Shown here: piece by piece, positions 1-12,400 of the stretch
Layout: every line of letters begins with the position of its first letter
Position numbering within the stretch: the first letter of the stretch is position 1
DNA from: Drechslerella dactyloides
Lineage: Eukaryota > Ascomycota > Orbiliomycetes > Orbiliales > Orbiliaceae
Length of the DNA stretch: 64,000 nt
Assembly: GCA_020064725.1 (NCBI GenBank)
Contig: JAGTWJ010000019.1
Span: 4,464,001 to 4,528,000, forward strand
Direction of reading: 5' to 3'
Position numbers and translations under genes: made by a program
The notes under the pieces: model-generated
The model's input: only the letters and a program-made list of their open reading frames with translations
Told to the model about the DNA's origin: nothing
Database searches by the model: none

Positions 1-1078
1 CGCGGAGGCTTTCGCGATACTTAACAATTCTAGTTGCAGTTATGGGAACAGCCTCGAACACCGGGCTATCGTTATCTCAGACTGTTTAAATTAGTACGCC
101 GCCGTGTATAGGGCAGCGTCGATAGCTAGGGTCGCTGCATTGGCCCAGAACCCTCATTTCCAAGAGCAATTGAAATTTGAACCACCAGTTCCAGCTACCT
201 TACAGAGCCCAAACATATAAATTGTCAACTGCCCCATACTCTAGGAGCGGACGACGACCCAAGCTACTCAATTATAATTATACCATCACAGACCGTTTGG
301 TTCAACAGATCTTCGAAAGATATCAGTCATGCTCCCGTAGAATGATTGCGAAGAGAAATTAACTGGCAGCAGTTAGGAACTCTATTTGAATGAAAAGGTC
401 ATTCTAACGCTTTACGATAAGACTTTCTACATCGGTTGATAATTAGGGCTTAAACTCCCACCTGGAATCACAATGGTGCGTATTACAGTTGTGGATATAG
501 AACGTAACAACGCTATAGATAATTGTATTAGCTCGATCGTAGCTGGTATTTACTGCAGTAGGTGTTATGGATATTGCGCTTCAAGGTGTTAGGCTTTAGG
601 CCTGGGTTATATCATCTACCTTGGGTTCTCTCTCTCTTTCTTCATGAGGCCTAGGGTCATATAACTATTTATAGGAATGCTCATATGATCTGCCTATGTT
701 TTTTCTGTGTATAGCCCTTTCGTCCCTTCTCTTTACATGTATGTATACTAGAACACATCGATAGAACCTCATCATCGCAAGCATCAAGTCCTCAATTGTA
801 AATCACTCTATTATAGTAGCTTTCTAGATGCTGAGAGCCGGCTACTATTAGGACGTTGGCCAGGTAAGGAGACACATCCTCGGATAATCACAGAGATAGA
901 TTGAGGGAGATAAACAAACATACCTACATTAGATAGTTCTTGAGAGAGAGAGAGCGAGAGACTTTTTCAATCAGTCATTGATCTTACCATCATCATCATA
1001 TCGTATCATCATCGTATCGTAGTATTCTTATAGGCTATGAGCCTACGCATCCAAGATGCCACCACGACGCCTTTAACA

Positions 1079-1138
1079 TATTATCGAACGAAAAAGAAAG
1101 AAAGAGAGCTATAAAAAAATCTATGCGAAATATCAGAT
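1079..1138 (+). repeat. 60-bp dispersed direct repeat, copy 1
   Basis: A 60-bp A-rich block that recurs at 3471-3530 in the same orientation with 57 of 60 positions identical. The three differences are G/T, T/C and G/A. Similarity stops abruptly on both sides, so this is a discrete repeat and not general low complexity. Its function is unknown. It could be the tail or terminal part of a decayed mobile element. Confidence 0.85.
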
Positions 1139-2895
1139 CATATATTTATATATATGGTTCAAGACGTCGACGCGTAAGTTTAGGATAATAGACATTATAT
1201 ACTGTGTGTTACGCACGCCGGAGTCTTCGCATGATACATTCACATCTATGTACGCGATTCAATTGTGGACGTCCGCGCAGTGTGTTTGTGGGATTGCACG
1301 AATTCTGTGGCCAATCAAGTGCAATCTCAACGAACTTATACGGATACTTTTAAGTACGACGTGTAACTTACCACGCGTGTGCACGTGCCGAACATACAGG
1401 TTTAGAACCTACTCTCTTACTAATCGTTATTATTGGAGACCTGTGACTATTATCCTGACAGCACTGCTGAATCACCAAGCTATGGTCACTAGTACTCATG
1501 CAGAAACTGCCCGTATACGTACCGAGCTGTGGCGTTGTAACGAACTGTGTGTCCCGTCCCACCAGTGACCATGAACTCGTCAGTCACCTACACGAGTACA
1601 TTTTCTTGGTCATGTAGGTGAAGACGTAGGGATCTACAGGATGCAAGTTCTCGAGTGAGTCTACTTCCTGTTACTAGTGTCGACGCCGGAGCTATATCAC
1701 TCTGCATATTAACGTTATGCGTGCGTGCATTCCTGCACGCATGACCTCTGTGACCCGGCTTTCGATTCGACGGACGGATAGACGCACATGCGGGTTGTCT
1801 CGACTGTGTCCTCAGCTGGAATGTGGGGCTGTGAATGAGCGGGCGAGAGATATTTATGATTCGTTGGATATTCGTGTCGACGGAAAGAAAGTCCGGTGCT
1901 GCATGCATGGCCGACCGGTTGCAGTTAGGTAATTGGCCGGCAGATGATAATGCGCTGTACACGGTGGGCATATCTGTACGGGTATCCGTAAGTGTCAATC
2001 GGAAGAATGGAAAGATTTCCGGGTAGCTGTGTGTACCTACAAGAAATAAGCTTCCGTAAAAATGCAAAACAACAGAGAAGTTTAGGTAGAGGTCATCAAG
2101 CAGGTAAACATACTCGATGTATTTCTCCTCTGCGACTTCGCGGACGTATACCAGGCACATCGGCGTACCCACTAGAAATAAAGTCAATTTCCATTAAGCG
2201 GCTCGCGTTCCTCGTCGACCGGCTGGCATTGATTTTGTCAAACCATTAGAGCTCAATGCAGCGCGGTTTGGCTTTGTAAATTTCACACTATATCTATCTC
2301 ATGAGCTAAATTGACGATAAAGAGTAGGTTGCTTTACGAGCGCGAGACTAGCTAGATCTGAGTTGCAACGTTGGTCGATGTGGAATTTATGACCGGAGCG
2401 TCGGCCTACTGCAACTGCATGTTGTTCAGCAATTTTATGCGCACGAAAGAATAGTTTTGTTTCATACCTATGTATCGTAAGAGGGAAAGCAGCGGTTTTC
2501 AAGGCGTACTTCCTGTCTTATAGGCGGCTTAAACCACCCCCCCAAGACTGTTTCAAGTCGGGCTTCGTGGTATACAACAGCCCAGAAGGCGTAACGATAT
2601 TCCCTACGGTAGGTGCCTGCCTGTGTGTGGCGTATCTTAATGAATAACTAGAAGCTGGGATCATTTATATCGTCATGTACATATTCCAACGCCATACCCA
2701 AATTTACTGGATAGATTCGTTTTCTTTCCCAGTTGATCAAGGAAAATGGCAATATAAGTTGATCTGCATTTGTGAGGACTGTGATCTGGCTCTGTAGTTT
2801 GACAGATATATATAGATCAACATCCATGAGTTTGAAGTCTAATCTGATAGGCCGATTGCAATAATTCTTGATTCCCTAGTTTAACTACTTGGACC

Positions 2896-2917
2896 TTGTC
2901 TCGTGAACCAGACTGCC
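2896..2917 (+). repeat. Solo end of the TTGTCTCG small-element family
   Basis: Reads TTGTCTCGTGAACCAGAC followed by TGCC. It matches the constant end of the miniature elements described at 8760, 43825 and 61632. I found no flanking direct repeat for this copy. Confidence 0.6.
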
Positions 2918-3470
2918 GGACATTACCCGGCGAAATAACCCTAAAATACAACAGAATATATGCGGATTTCGGTTCTTCTATAATTAGTAATATAGTGACA
3001 GCCTTTTTATCTCTAGACGCAATATAAGATAATTATATAATATGGCGCTAGCGTACGATGAGTATGCTACTATATAGACGGCGCGTCGGTGCCAGCCCAC
3101 GTATATTTAGGGTTCTCCGTACATGTATACATCTTTCCTGTTGATATGTCGATTGTCTATGACAGAAGATCTCTTTTGTCCGCCCCGTTATTCGTAACAT
3201 GTTAACAGATACTCCCCTAGGCTAAAATCGATATCAGTTATTATTGCTTATTTGTTGTATGGTCCAGTCGAATCCACAAAAGACTACTACTGATTTGAAA
3301 AGAATTTGCTGTCTAGTTGAATAGATGAACGTTCGAATTGACACTCGAGCTCGCTCTCTGGTATAAATTCACCTGTAATTGCATTAATTAAAGACCAGTC
3401 CAGATGATAGATGCTATATATTCGCCAGAAGCGTGAGCACTTGGTTCAAAAGAGTTCGACTACTTTGACT

Positions 3471-3530
3471 TATTATCGAACGAAAAAGAAAGAAATAGAG
3501 CTACAAAAAAATCTATGCAAAATATCAGAT
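3471..3530 (+). repeat. 60-bp dispersed direct repeat, copy 2
   Basis: Second copy of the block at 1079-1138 (57/60 identical, same orientation), about 2.4 kb downstream. It starts at TATTATCGAACG and ends at ATATCAGAT. The sequences around the two copies are otherwise unrelated. Confidence 0.85.
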
Positions 3531-4227
3531 GATCTGGTATGTCCTAATGTTAATATGTCCAAGTGAACAACTATACAGCGACAGTTTCGGACCGATCACA
3601 GGCTGCTATGTTCCAAAGCGCAGGAGGGCAGCTAGCTCCGCCGCGATGAAGGGATGTCTGATTGGCTCGCAAGCCGAATCGCAGACATTATACCGATTCC
3701 GCCTTTAGTAAATAACAACGGTATCAAGTTCCGTGTGTCCTCTCAGAAACTTGGTTATGCTGATTACCTCTGGGGAATCAAGCCTGAACACCGCCTCTTC
3801 TACATCCGCGGGGTACACGGCGATAGGCATGCCCCTCGAACGTACATACGAAGTCTTGACTTCAGAATCCGAGGTGAGAAGAAGTCTCCTATGGCCGGTT
3901 ATAGGCCGTGTACCGCTGTCGTCGAACCGAACGAGGAGAACTGCATCAATGGTTCCAAATCATAATATCAGCACAACCGTGCGGTAACGTATGAGCTTCA
4001 CGAGGATGGAGATACGTACCCCCAGCCATCCCATAGCGCCCCAACTCTCTCCTAAAACTATCTGGATCGTTGAAATCGACGTAGAACCGTTTACTGGCGC
4101 TGAAGCATTCGTGTAGCGTCCCGGATCCGAGACAGTAGTGGAGGCTGATCCAATCTGGTGGCCTAGTCGGGCTGTATGATGGCTCGACATAGTTTTGCGG
4201 GTAATCTGGACGGGGATTCGGCCAGCG

Positions 4228-4359
4228 ATAGATACGCCGAATAAACAACGGAAGCTGGCTATAGACGTGCCAGATGGACCAGAGAATTCGGTGATATACG
4301 CGCCAGATTGATAGGAGAAGCCAGCTATAGATGCGCGGGTATACCGAGCAAAGCCGGTC
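4228..4359 (+). repeat. Four diverged 33-bp tandem repeats
   Basis: Four successive 33-bp units begin at 4228, 4261, 4294 and 4327, each opening with ATAGA or ATATA and a following CGCC/GTGCC/CGCG core. The period is a multiple of three. Read on the plus strand, the units give 11-residue repeats of the type IDxPxxxxKxA, but unit 3 contains two stop codons. This suggests a repetitive coding sequence that has decayed. Frames on the minus strand are also partly open, so the original coding strand is not certain. Confidence 0.6.
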
Positions 4360-4690
4360 ATACCCGTCCGAAACTAATGAGTGAAGAACAGCGGCAGCAA
4401 TGTAAACCACGATAACAATGCATGAGTCCTGAAAACCCGTCATCATAGGATGATAAGAGGGCTATTCAGAACATCATAACAAAGAGATAAGTCCATAGTG
4501 CGCCGAGATGTAGCCACGCGCTAGATAACATTATATTACTTTGCCGTACCATAGTCTATTGATTAAGTTTCTCATTTCTCACAAACCCAAAATTTCCCAA
4601 ACCAAACGCCAATTTCAGCAAGAGACAAATCGCTCCCGAACCTGCTCTCGCTTTCAAGAGCTACATACAGAGTGGATGGCCAGATGCATG

Positions 4691-7600
4691 TCAAGTGCAC
4701 TCGTGTCCACAACCACTCGGACACTGTCGCATCGCTGCGTCCAGGTACCATTGTCGTAAACACTCATCATGACCGCCGTGACAGCACCCCTGCACCCATA
4801 CCTCAATATTAGCAAACCACGTCATTACGCTTAAGAAATAGCAACAGAGTAGATAAACGGTTTTTGGAGTGTACGCACCTGACACATTGTCCACCGGCCT
4901 CTAACAACTTCATGGCAAAGCATGCACCCATCCGCCATCCGCCTGCAACTCTCACAGTACAAACTCCCCTTATAGCTGGCCTGCATAGCGCCATCCGCGT
5001 CCGCGTCTATCGCAACTGAGCCGCGCGCGCCGCCAATGCCGCCAATGCCGCTCATCATGGGTGCATTACAATTCCCACAATTGAGGTGTATAAACGTATT
5101 TGTCAGCCCCTGGGCACGCACATGCTCCACTGTCGTTGCCTTGATGATCTCCGCGGCCGGGACGTAAAGTTTGAAACGATGCAGTTGCTCTTCATTCACC
5201 GATCAACCCGTTCACGTAGGATGGTGTGATTGTTAGCCATGCAAACACTCAAAATCGTCAATGGGAGGGAGAAAGCCGGAATAGGTATGATAACCGACGG
5301 CGAAAGACAACGAAACATACCAACGTATCCCTCAATCCAATCTCCCATCCGCCGCTCGTCGAATCTTACCAAACTTCCAAATAGCAATGCCAGGGTCGCA
5401 CACATCTGCACTTCCCCTCTATCGCTATAGTATTCTGTTAGGACGGTTAGGAAGTTTTGCAAGTTCCACGGCAAATCTTTCATCCGACCGTACCCAGATC
5501 CTTCGAGCTTGACGACTCCAAGATCCTTCGCCAGGTCCTGCATGTCCTTACCAAAGGTTTCGATAATGTTGGGTTGGTGTTGGTGTTTCAGATTATGAGA
5601 AGAGGTGTTGCGTGCAGCGGGATTAAGAGGGTTGGTGGGGTGGCCGGCATGGTGGGATTGTCCGTGATGGTGATGGCCGTGGTGATTATCTTCGTCGTCT
5701 TCATCATCGCTTGTCTCCTTATGAAAAGGATGCGTGGTGCCTAATCGGGCTCGCTGGCCGAAGCTGTTGGTTGAATCATCGTAAGAACTGGATGTCTGCT
5801 CGCTTGTTAGGCCAATGGAGTATTGCCGGCCACGGTAAGCTAGAGACATCTTATCCTTGTCGAATGATGACGACGCAGCAACGTCGGGTGCTTCCAGATC
5901 ATTGACAGCCTTACTATTGCCGTTGCCATTGAATGTGGTCTCAGGAGATGTACCAAAGATTTCCGACCGTAGTGGCGTGATCTTGTCTTCACTTTCTTGT
6001 TGGTATGGTGTTTTCAAATTGAGTTCCTTGCCTTCTTCAATGGCTGGCGGGCTGTCGACGACAGGAGCTCGGCGGGCAGCCAGGTTAAGCCCTTCGCCGT
6101 CAGTAGATGCAGTGGAGGACGAGACCGACGTTCCGAAGGCCTTGGGTGGCAACGCGAGATTTTCATCAATGTTCCCTGGTGGATTCTGAGGGGCTTTGGG
6201 CGTGAGGATTGGCTGCAGCGGCGACTCATCAGTCACCGGTTTCGCAAGCGGGGTGGCATTCGCAGAACCGTTCGAGCTTTTTCGATCAGTTCCTGCAACC
6301 CCAAGCGCTCTCCTTGCAAAGATTCCTGTCTCAGGTTGTGTTTTCGAGGTAGTTGTCTCCGCTTCTTTATTCAGTCGCTCCTCTTCCTCTTGTCGCGCCT
6401 CGATTTCCCAGCCCTGAATGAGGTCCAGCATCTTCCAGGTCTGGGCCATTCGGTACTGACCAATCCTCCACGCCGTTTGAGCATTGTTCTGACATGCATC
6501 TGAGAGTGTCGTCCCATCTGAGGTACTGGTAACCCAATTCTCCGCCATGAATATAAACGGCTCAGGGCTAAACATTGGAAGCGCAACCTCAACGACTGCT
6601 TGCTGCGGAATATACTTTCCTCCCAAACCCTCAATACCACTGGCTTGTCCGCCTGCCTTTGGGGGCACCCTTCCGGCGACATGATTAGATATGCCTTTCT
6701 TCCTGTTCCCAACCATGATCTCGTCGTCCATCTCGAACCTCACATTCCTATCCCTCTTAGCAGGAGGCGGAGGTCGCTGGCCCATCACGGCTAAGAAGGT
6801 CAGATCCGGTGCCCACGCAACCGCCGAATGATTCAGAGAATTAATCGGATGCACGGCGTATGATAGGTCGTGCTGCACAAACATTTGATCCTTCGAACAC
6901 GACCAAAGCGTATTCTCGTCCTTCCAGAGGAGTCCGGATATTGCATTCGTATGCTCGTCGAACGCGTACTTCCCCACAAATGGCCGCTTGATATCCCACA
7001 CCGTAATCCTATTATTGTGGCTCATGGCACATGTTGCGATCTCCCTGGTGGATATGCCGCGAGGCCGCCAGGTGGCTCTGCCAATAGCTGCCATCGTGCT
7101 GATCGTGTGGGCGGGACGCTTGTTCTGAGAATCACCCTCTCCGAAATCCCAAACTTTTACTGTCTTATCACGACTGCCGCTGGCAATGTGTTTTCCGTCT
7201 GGATGCCAGTCGATTGAGAAGGCGGGCTCGTTATGCGCACTGATCTTCTTGAGATACGAGTGCGCAGTTCCACCCATTCTCCACTCCCATTTCTATCATT
7301 ACACATCAGCCGCAACGCTCATTTCCCGACCGCCCGAGTGTTTCAATAGCTCGCAGCCTGATGGCGGACGTACCTGGATAGTTCCATTATCAAACGCAGC
7401 TGCAAAATGCACAGCATTTGAGGGATTGAACTGCACGTCCCTGACAGCGTCACTTTTTCCCCACAACGTCATAGTGCTTTTCTTCTGTCTTAAGTCCCAT
7501 ACTTTCATCAAGCCATCCTGACTACCGCTGAGCAGAATCTTGCCGTTCCCGGGATTGAAAGCGATCCTATGAACAGAACGCTGGTGTTCGTGCATAATCC

Positions 7601-7946
7601 GGTCTAGCTTCCCCCCACGGTTCAAGTCGTACACGCAGATGTTACCATTTGTATTGGCTGTGGCAATAACATCCTTAGAAAAATTGCACCCCCATTTGAC
7701 ATCGCTGTTAGCTACGAGCTTGTTGGATGCATTTCCCGCGCGCAGGTCTAGGCGATCGGTGATCTCGCCTTGAGTGGTTACTCGGAGGATCTTGAGGACT
7801 TCGCGGCCGGCGACGACGACGAGGTCTTGATCCGGCGATGCGCTGAGTGACTGAATGGGCGCCTGGAGATCATATCGGGCAGTTCGAGTGCCATGAAAGG
7901 AACTTTTGGAATGATACAAGTCAGCGTGGATATGGATATCAGCCAT
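4691..7946 (-). CDS. RTC1: SEA complex / GATOR2 WD40-RING subunit (Rtc1/Sea2, WDR24)
   Basis: Subunit of the SEA (GATOR2) complex, which acts at the vacuole/lysosome surface and relieves inhibition of TORC1 in response to amino acids. Exons on the minus strand: 7946-7374, 7283-5321, 5189-4879 and 4789-4691; all introns are GT...AG and the phases agree (981 residues). The N-terminal third carries WD40 repeats with typical WD dipeptides (VWDLR, VWDFG, VWDIK). A long disordered Ser/Pro/His-rich linker follows. The C-terminus is a Cys/His-rich RING-type module, CGNC, CESC, CMLC, CCHGGH and CPSGCGHEC, which the last intron interrupts. This WD40-linker-RING order is diagnostic of Rtc1/WDR24. The start at 7946 is the first ATG before the conserved region. 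The frame stays open upstream to 8273, so a longer N-terminus or an upstream exon is possible; many fungal homologues are longer. Confidence 0.9.
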
Positions 7947-8640
7947 CGCGGCCCCAGCAGTCAACTTTGAGGGTAAGAAGCACCCAAAGATGTCAGCCCT
8001 CAAGCGTTTATATATTCTACACACCTCAGATTCGATGTAGAGGGTGTCAAATGGCCGTGAGCCTGTGGCCCTGCAGATGTCGTTGGCCGACTGGTGACCC
8101 CTCCCCCAATAAAGCGCTGAATAGCTGCTGTTGCCTTGCTTGTCCTGCTGGGCAGAGCCTGGTTCGCGAATCCATCCATCGCGTTTCACCACCCTCGGGT
8201 CCACGGGGAAGTCGGCTCCAGGTAGGAGGCTCAAGTTCGTGGTCGACGTCAGCAGAACCCAGATGTGCTCCAAATTCGGTGGCGATTCATCGTTGTGGGA
8301 CCCCGCGTCTTCACCTCCTTCTCACCCGGGGACCGATGTCGGGTCCTGGCGCCTCCAGTCGCGGTTGATGTTCCGATGCAAGAAGGTTGATTACGTCAGG
8401 TGAGTTCGCAGGCATCTAATCTCCCATCATCTTATCTGGTGGAACGATGAGCAACATCAACCACACCTGCAACACCAACACAGACACAGAATAGTTGAAC
8501 CGACTGTTCAATTTAGGCCGACTATCTTGTACCGAACCGAACCCAAAGCTACAAATTGATCGGTTTGCAGGAAAATACAAAAATTAGGCGGCATGCGCTC
8601 TGTTTATATTGCGATTAGTTCAGCTAAATGCACATCAACC

Positions 8641-8659
8641 TAGTCTCGTAAACCAGAAC
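8641..8659 (+). repeat. Solo end of the TTGTCTCG small-element family
   Basis: Reads TAGTCTCGTAAACCAGAAC, one or two changes from the family end. It lies about 120 bp from a better-preserved copy at 8760. No flanking direct repeat was found. Confidence 0.5.
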
Positions 8660-8759
8660 GCACGCGCACGAAGACTTAATCTTTCCAACGTTAATCCAAT
8701 TCGGAGTAGAGTACACCCCTAAATATTCGACTCTTGATTAACATATAGCCCCCTAATTC

Positions 8760-8788
8760 TTGTCTCGGGAGCCAGACTGCCGTACGCA
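8760..8788 (+). mobile_element. Miniature insertion, 29-30 bp, flanked by 9-bp direct repeats
   Basis: The insertion begins TTGTCTCGGGAGCCAGAC and ends near CGTACGCA. It is bounded by the perfect direct repeat CCCTAATTC at 8751-8759 and 8789-8797. The left end is the constant end of the family; the right end shows no inverted match to it. The direct repeat looks like a target-site duplication, so this is probably a truncated or minimal copy of the element at 61632-61710. Confidence 0.6.
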
Positions 8789-9155
8789 CCCTAATTCACC
8801 CCTTCCTAGAACAACAGCATTTTAAAACCTTTTTCGACCGCTGACATTATAATATTAGAATAAGACATAAATCAACATATTCAAACAACCTCCCCGCTAA
8901 ATACATAACTGGACAGCTAGAATAAAGAAGCAAACTGAAACTGACAAGCAAACAGGCACGTCTCTGACGATAAAACGAAGAAAAGAGACGAGTTTGTACG
9001 AACGGAGATAAAGAAGTCCTCCCTATTTGGAGCACGTATACTATCAATCTATATATGTGCCTTTGAAAGACCACCTAGCCATGGAAAGTTGGCTACAGCT
9101 CCTCGCTCATGCTCATCAAACTCACCAAGATATAACCCATTAATGGTCAATCAGC

Positions 9156-9405
9156 TTAGTGATCAATCGGCTCTGTCCTGTCGCAGTTCGAGCATTGGTA
9201 GTATCTTTTCCCGTCCGAGTCTCGTAATATGTACATAGTGCCTCCGCAGTTTGGGCATTTTTCAGTCTTTGTGTATATTCGCTGTGCAAGAACACGCTCA
9301 GTCTTGTGACCATCGGGGGATCCTTCATCACATCGATGTTAGTTGACTAGATCTCGGATTTTTTAGGAAATCGCGCATACCGCATGTGGTAATGATAGTG
9401 TGCAT
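9156..9405 (-). CDS. Small zinc-ribbon protein, 5' end unresolved
   Basis: Two exons join in phase: the last starts at 9322 and ends with the stop at 9156-9158; the previous one ends at 9381 before GTATGCG. The intron (9380-9323) has a CAACTAAC branch site. The product ends with a zinc ribbon: CPNCGG, a short basic linker with RYYQ, then CSNC, and the C-terminus DRTEPIDH. An earlier Cys (TTCG) lies just upstream. From the ATG at 9405 it would have 63 residues. The frame continues upstream to about 9484, so this ATG may be internal and further exons may exist near 9500-9840. The ribbon resembles those of transcription elongation or polymerase small subunits in layout only; I do not recognise the family. 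A short gene, but the paired CxxC motifs and clean splice signals make it convincing. Confidence 0.55.
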
Positions 9406-12400
9406 GTCCAAGATAATCTCGAAATCAAGTTCAGGATCTGTCTCAGGATAGCAAGCTTGCTCCGGTATATATTTAGTATATGGGAAGTTTGGCTTCGTTC
9501 AGTGCTTGCCCGCTAAGTGTAAGTATCGGAGACAGGCGAATGAATTTCGGTGCCCTCCGTTTCGATGGTAGAAATATACAGGATAACCTAGAGTATATCC
9601 AGATATCTGAGGTAGGATTATGATATTTATCGGCAAGATGGATGTTTTGACCGAAGCTAAATGGGAAAGTTACATCTCCGAATCGGTGAGACTGCATCCT
9701 TATATACAAACCTGCTTCACAGTAAATCGAATTCCGGTGCCGCATGCGCCATAAAGCCCCGGCATCCATGCAGATACACATCCAACGCATATTCGGCCGC
9801 CTAGCTAACGGCAACGGCCGGTCCCAAGCATAGGCCGACAATGCCTAGCCTCCAGCAGAAAGGGGGGATGATTACGATAAAACCTTTCCCCGGGCGGAAG
9901 ATATGAGTGAGCCCGGCCGTTGCCGTATACCCTAGTCTAGAGGAAAATCTAACAGCTAGCAATCAATTTGCAACTTTGCAACTTGTGAATTTGAAACCAC
10001 AACGAAGAGTAGCCCGAGAATTGAATGAATTTTACCCGAGAAGGAATAGCTTCAACTCGCATGCGCCAGTGCAAGCGCACATCCATCAACTAGAATAGCT
10101 AGCTTGCGCGCGCGCCGCCTTACGCTGTGCCGGCGGATGGACACCCGCCGTTAGTTTGCAGATATAAGTACTGACTCACGGATATCCCGGCAGCGTGATC
10201 AGGTAAATCGGTTGGTTTTCATTTAACCATTGCCATCTGATTTCCTTTGAGTTTAACGGCATCAAATCCCTCTGAATATTTACAATCTTATATGAATACT
10301 TACGTGCTCCACAACTTACATCATTATCGATCCCCAATTGACAGATCCTCAATGAAAGACTTACTCGAGACGTACCAATCAAACACTCGAATCGAGTGCC
10401 CTCACGCGGTCTATATCAGCAATCTTCTTTGCCGGTTCGTCGGGACTCTTCCCCGTCCAATAACAGCAAGCAAATTAGCACTCATGGGCTCGTCCGGTCC
10501 TCCTGTCCCCGGGCCCCTTCTGGTCTGTCAACCAGCTGAAACAACAAGCACAGAAGTCGGCAACGACTGAAAAGGCATTACGCATGGAATCAGGATGGCA
10601 ATGGGCAGCGACTATCGACGAATGTTTTCCGAGCAATTGGTTGCACAGCTAGTACGCACGGGTCACCTGCTTGCTCTACCAGTCGGCGCTTCCGCCTGCA
10701 CCCCTGCCTATGCCTAACACACCAGCCCTGGCTTTGCCGCAATCTTACATGAATCCTGCACGGAAGCCTCTTGAGGGCACGGGTACGCAACCGCCCAAAG
10801 AACACTTACTCTAGCACTGCTACCGCCGCCTTACCCGTCCCTGACATGTCGAGACAGGCTCACCGCGCCTGTATCAAGGCAAATTTTGGGTTTCGTTTCG
10901 AACATTCTCTCAGACATGGCCGGCTCGGAAAAGTACGCACAACGGGTAGAACAACTACGCGGAATGTGGGAATTCGCCTTACCGAACCGTGCCGCATGCA
11001 GGAGTGCCGCAGTTCGCCGTAAGGCCATCCACGCAGGCCGCTTTGCCTCATAGTAAAATAAAGGGGTTGTCACTTTTCCTGCCCAAGTCGAGTGATCTAC
11101 TATGTTGGTAGTTCCAGCAATTCGGTCGCTATGACACAAGTTGCTGACGGGATCGTGCTCGGTGCTCTAGTACACGGATAAGCATGGGTGGGGCTGTCAG
11201 TAGAATGTTCAGCGCACATGCCATGATACAACCAACGTCCTTATCAAGGAGGCGTATCAAAATCACCCGATACATACAGGCTGAAAGATAGTCCCTATAC
11301 CGAATCAAATTGCAGCTTCAGCATTTATTTTAACAGTCTTTGACCGTTGTCAATACAACCGCGAAAATATTGGCAAATCGCGACGCGGCGTACTCGCACG
11401 GCGATTGGTCCAAGAGATAATGAATGGACCAGAGTTGCCCTTACTATGAAATTATAATATGGAAACGTTAAATACCGCGCAGCGGAGCTTCAGACCCGCA
11501 GGCATGCACAGACAGGCACGATCACGCTATCGCGAGACCACGAATCATTATTCGGTAAAAACCCATCTGTCTAAGTATATGGAATGAAGCAACTTTCAAA
11601 TTTTATGCTCTATAAATTCCATGTGCACGGTGCGACAGCACTGAGGATCTGCGCACGCCGCGCCTCTTGCGGCTCTTCGACAATCATCCCCGGACGCGGT
11701 CAATCCACGCCCCATACTTTTCGCTAGCCAAAGTACGGTAGTCTAGCTTACGTGATAAAGTCAATTCATGGATCGCAGGCATATGCTCAGAACTGATGCT
11801 TTCCGATATTATGCTACGAGCTCGTGAGAGGGAACGACTTAGAAAAGCGGTACCTCAATAGCATCATGTCATATCGCAGTTCGTAGAAAGTGTACCGCTT
11901 AGATGCCAACGTGGCCAACTACCCTTCCAGAGATGGTATAGTTGCATCAAGCACAGACGGTCAGCCCATGATACTGGTATATACCGATTGTAGTCACAAG
12001 ACGGACGAATATACGCTCCATAATGCGCTCTACCCACCACATCGACGTAATAAAACATCTCGAGCAGCACGAATTCCTCTGAGCGGTTGCCAACGGCGTA
12101 GCATATGCAGGCAGCGGATAGGCCCGGTTGAAATACCGGAATGTGGGAGACCGCGAGACTGCGCGACGAGGAATCAAAAAACATGACCCCACAACAAAAT
12201 TTGCATGTGCATGCGTCGATATCATGCATAATATTCGAAAACTCCTATAGCGCCTGGCTTCGAGGCTATGAAACCTCGACGTTACTAACCTACGTGGGCA
12301 TGAATCAGTCAGCCCAACCTACTTCGCTTCACATCTGCGCGCGGAGCCTTCGCTGCCGAGGGAACATCCTGCAAATTGAAACGCTTATTATTCGTTCGTC

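Larger units (their letters stand above)
1..4690. other. Gene-free stretch at the left edge
   Basis: I see no supportable gene here. Reading frames are short, have no family resemblance, and the longest (1588-2187, minus) starts at TTG. The stretch holds microsatellite-like runs (GA-rich near 946-960, ATC-rich near 990-1020). It also contains one copy of each half of a 60-bp duplication, one solo end of the TTGTCTCG repeat family and a 33-bp tandem array, all listed separately. A 103-codon frame at 3654-3965 is open but unrecognised. Confidence 0.6.
7947..9155. other. Intergenic region upstream of RTC1
   Basis: Promoter side of the WDR24-type gene. The minus-strand frame remains open from 7946 up to 8273, so part of it may be an N-terminal extension. 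Otherwise it holds one solo and one direct-repeat-flanked copy of the TTGTCTCG small-element family and no gene I can support. Confidence 0.5.

Noticed and set aside
1588..2187. 199-codon open frame on the minus strand
   Set aside because: The start codon is TTG, composition is not protein-like, and overlapping frames on the other strand are equally open.
3654..3965. 103-codon frame with protein-like composition
   Set aside because: No family resemblance, no splice partners found, and a second frame overlaps it. Kept only as part of the gene-free description.
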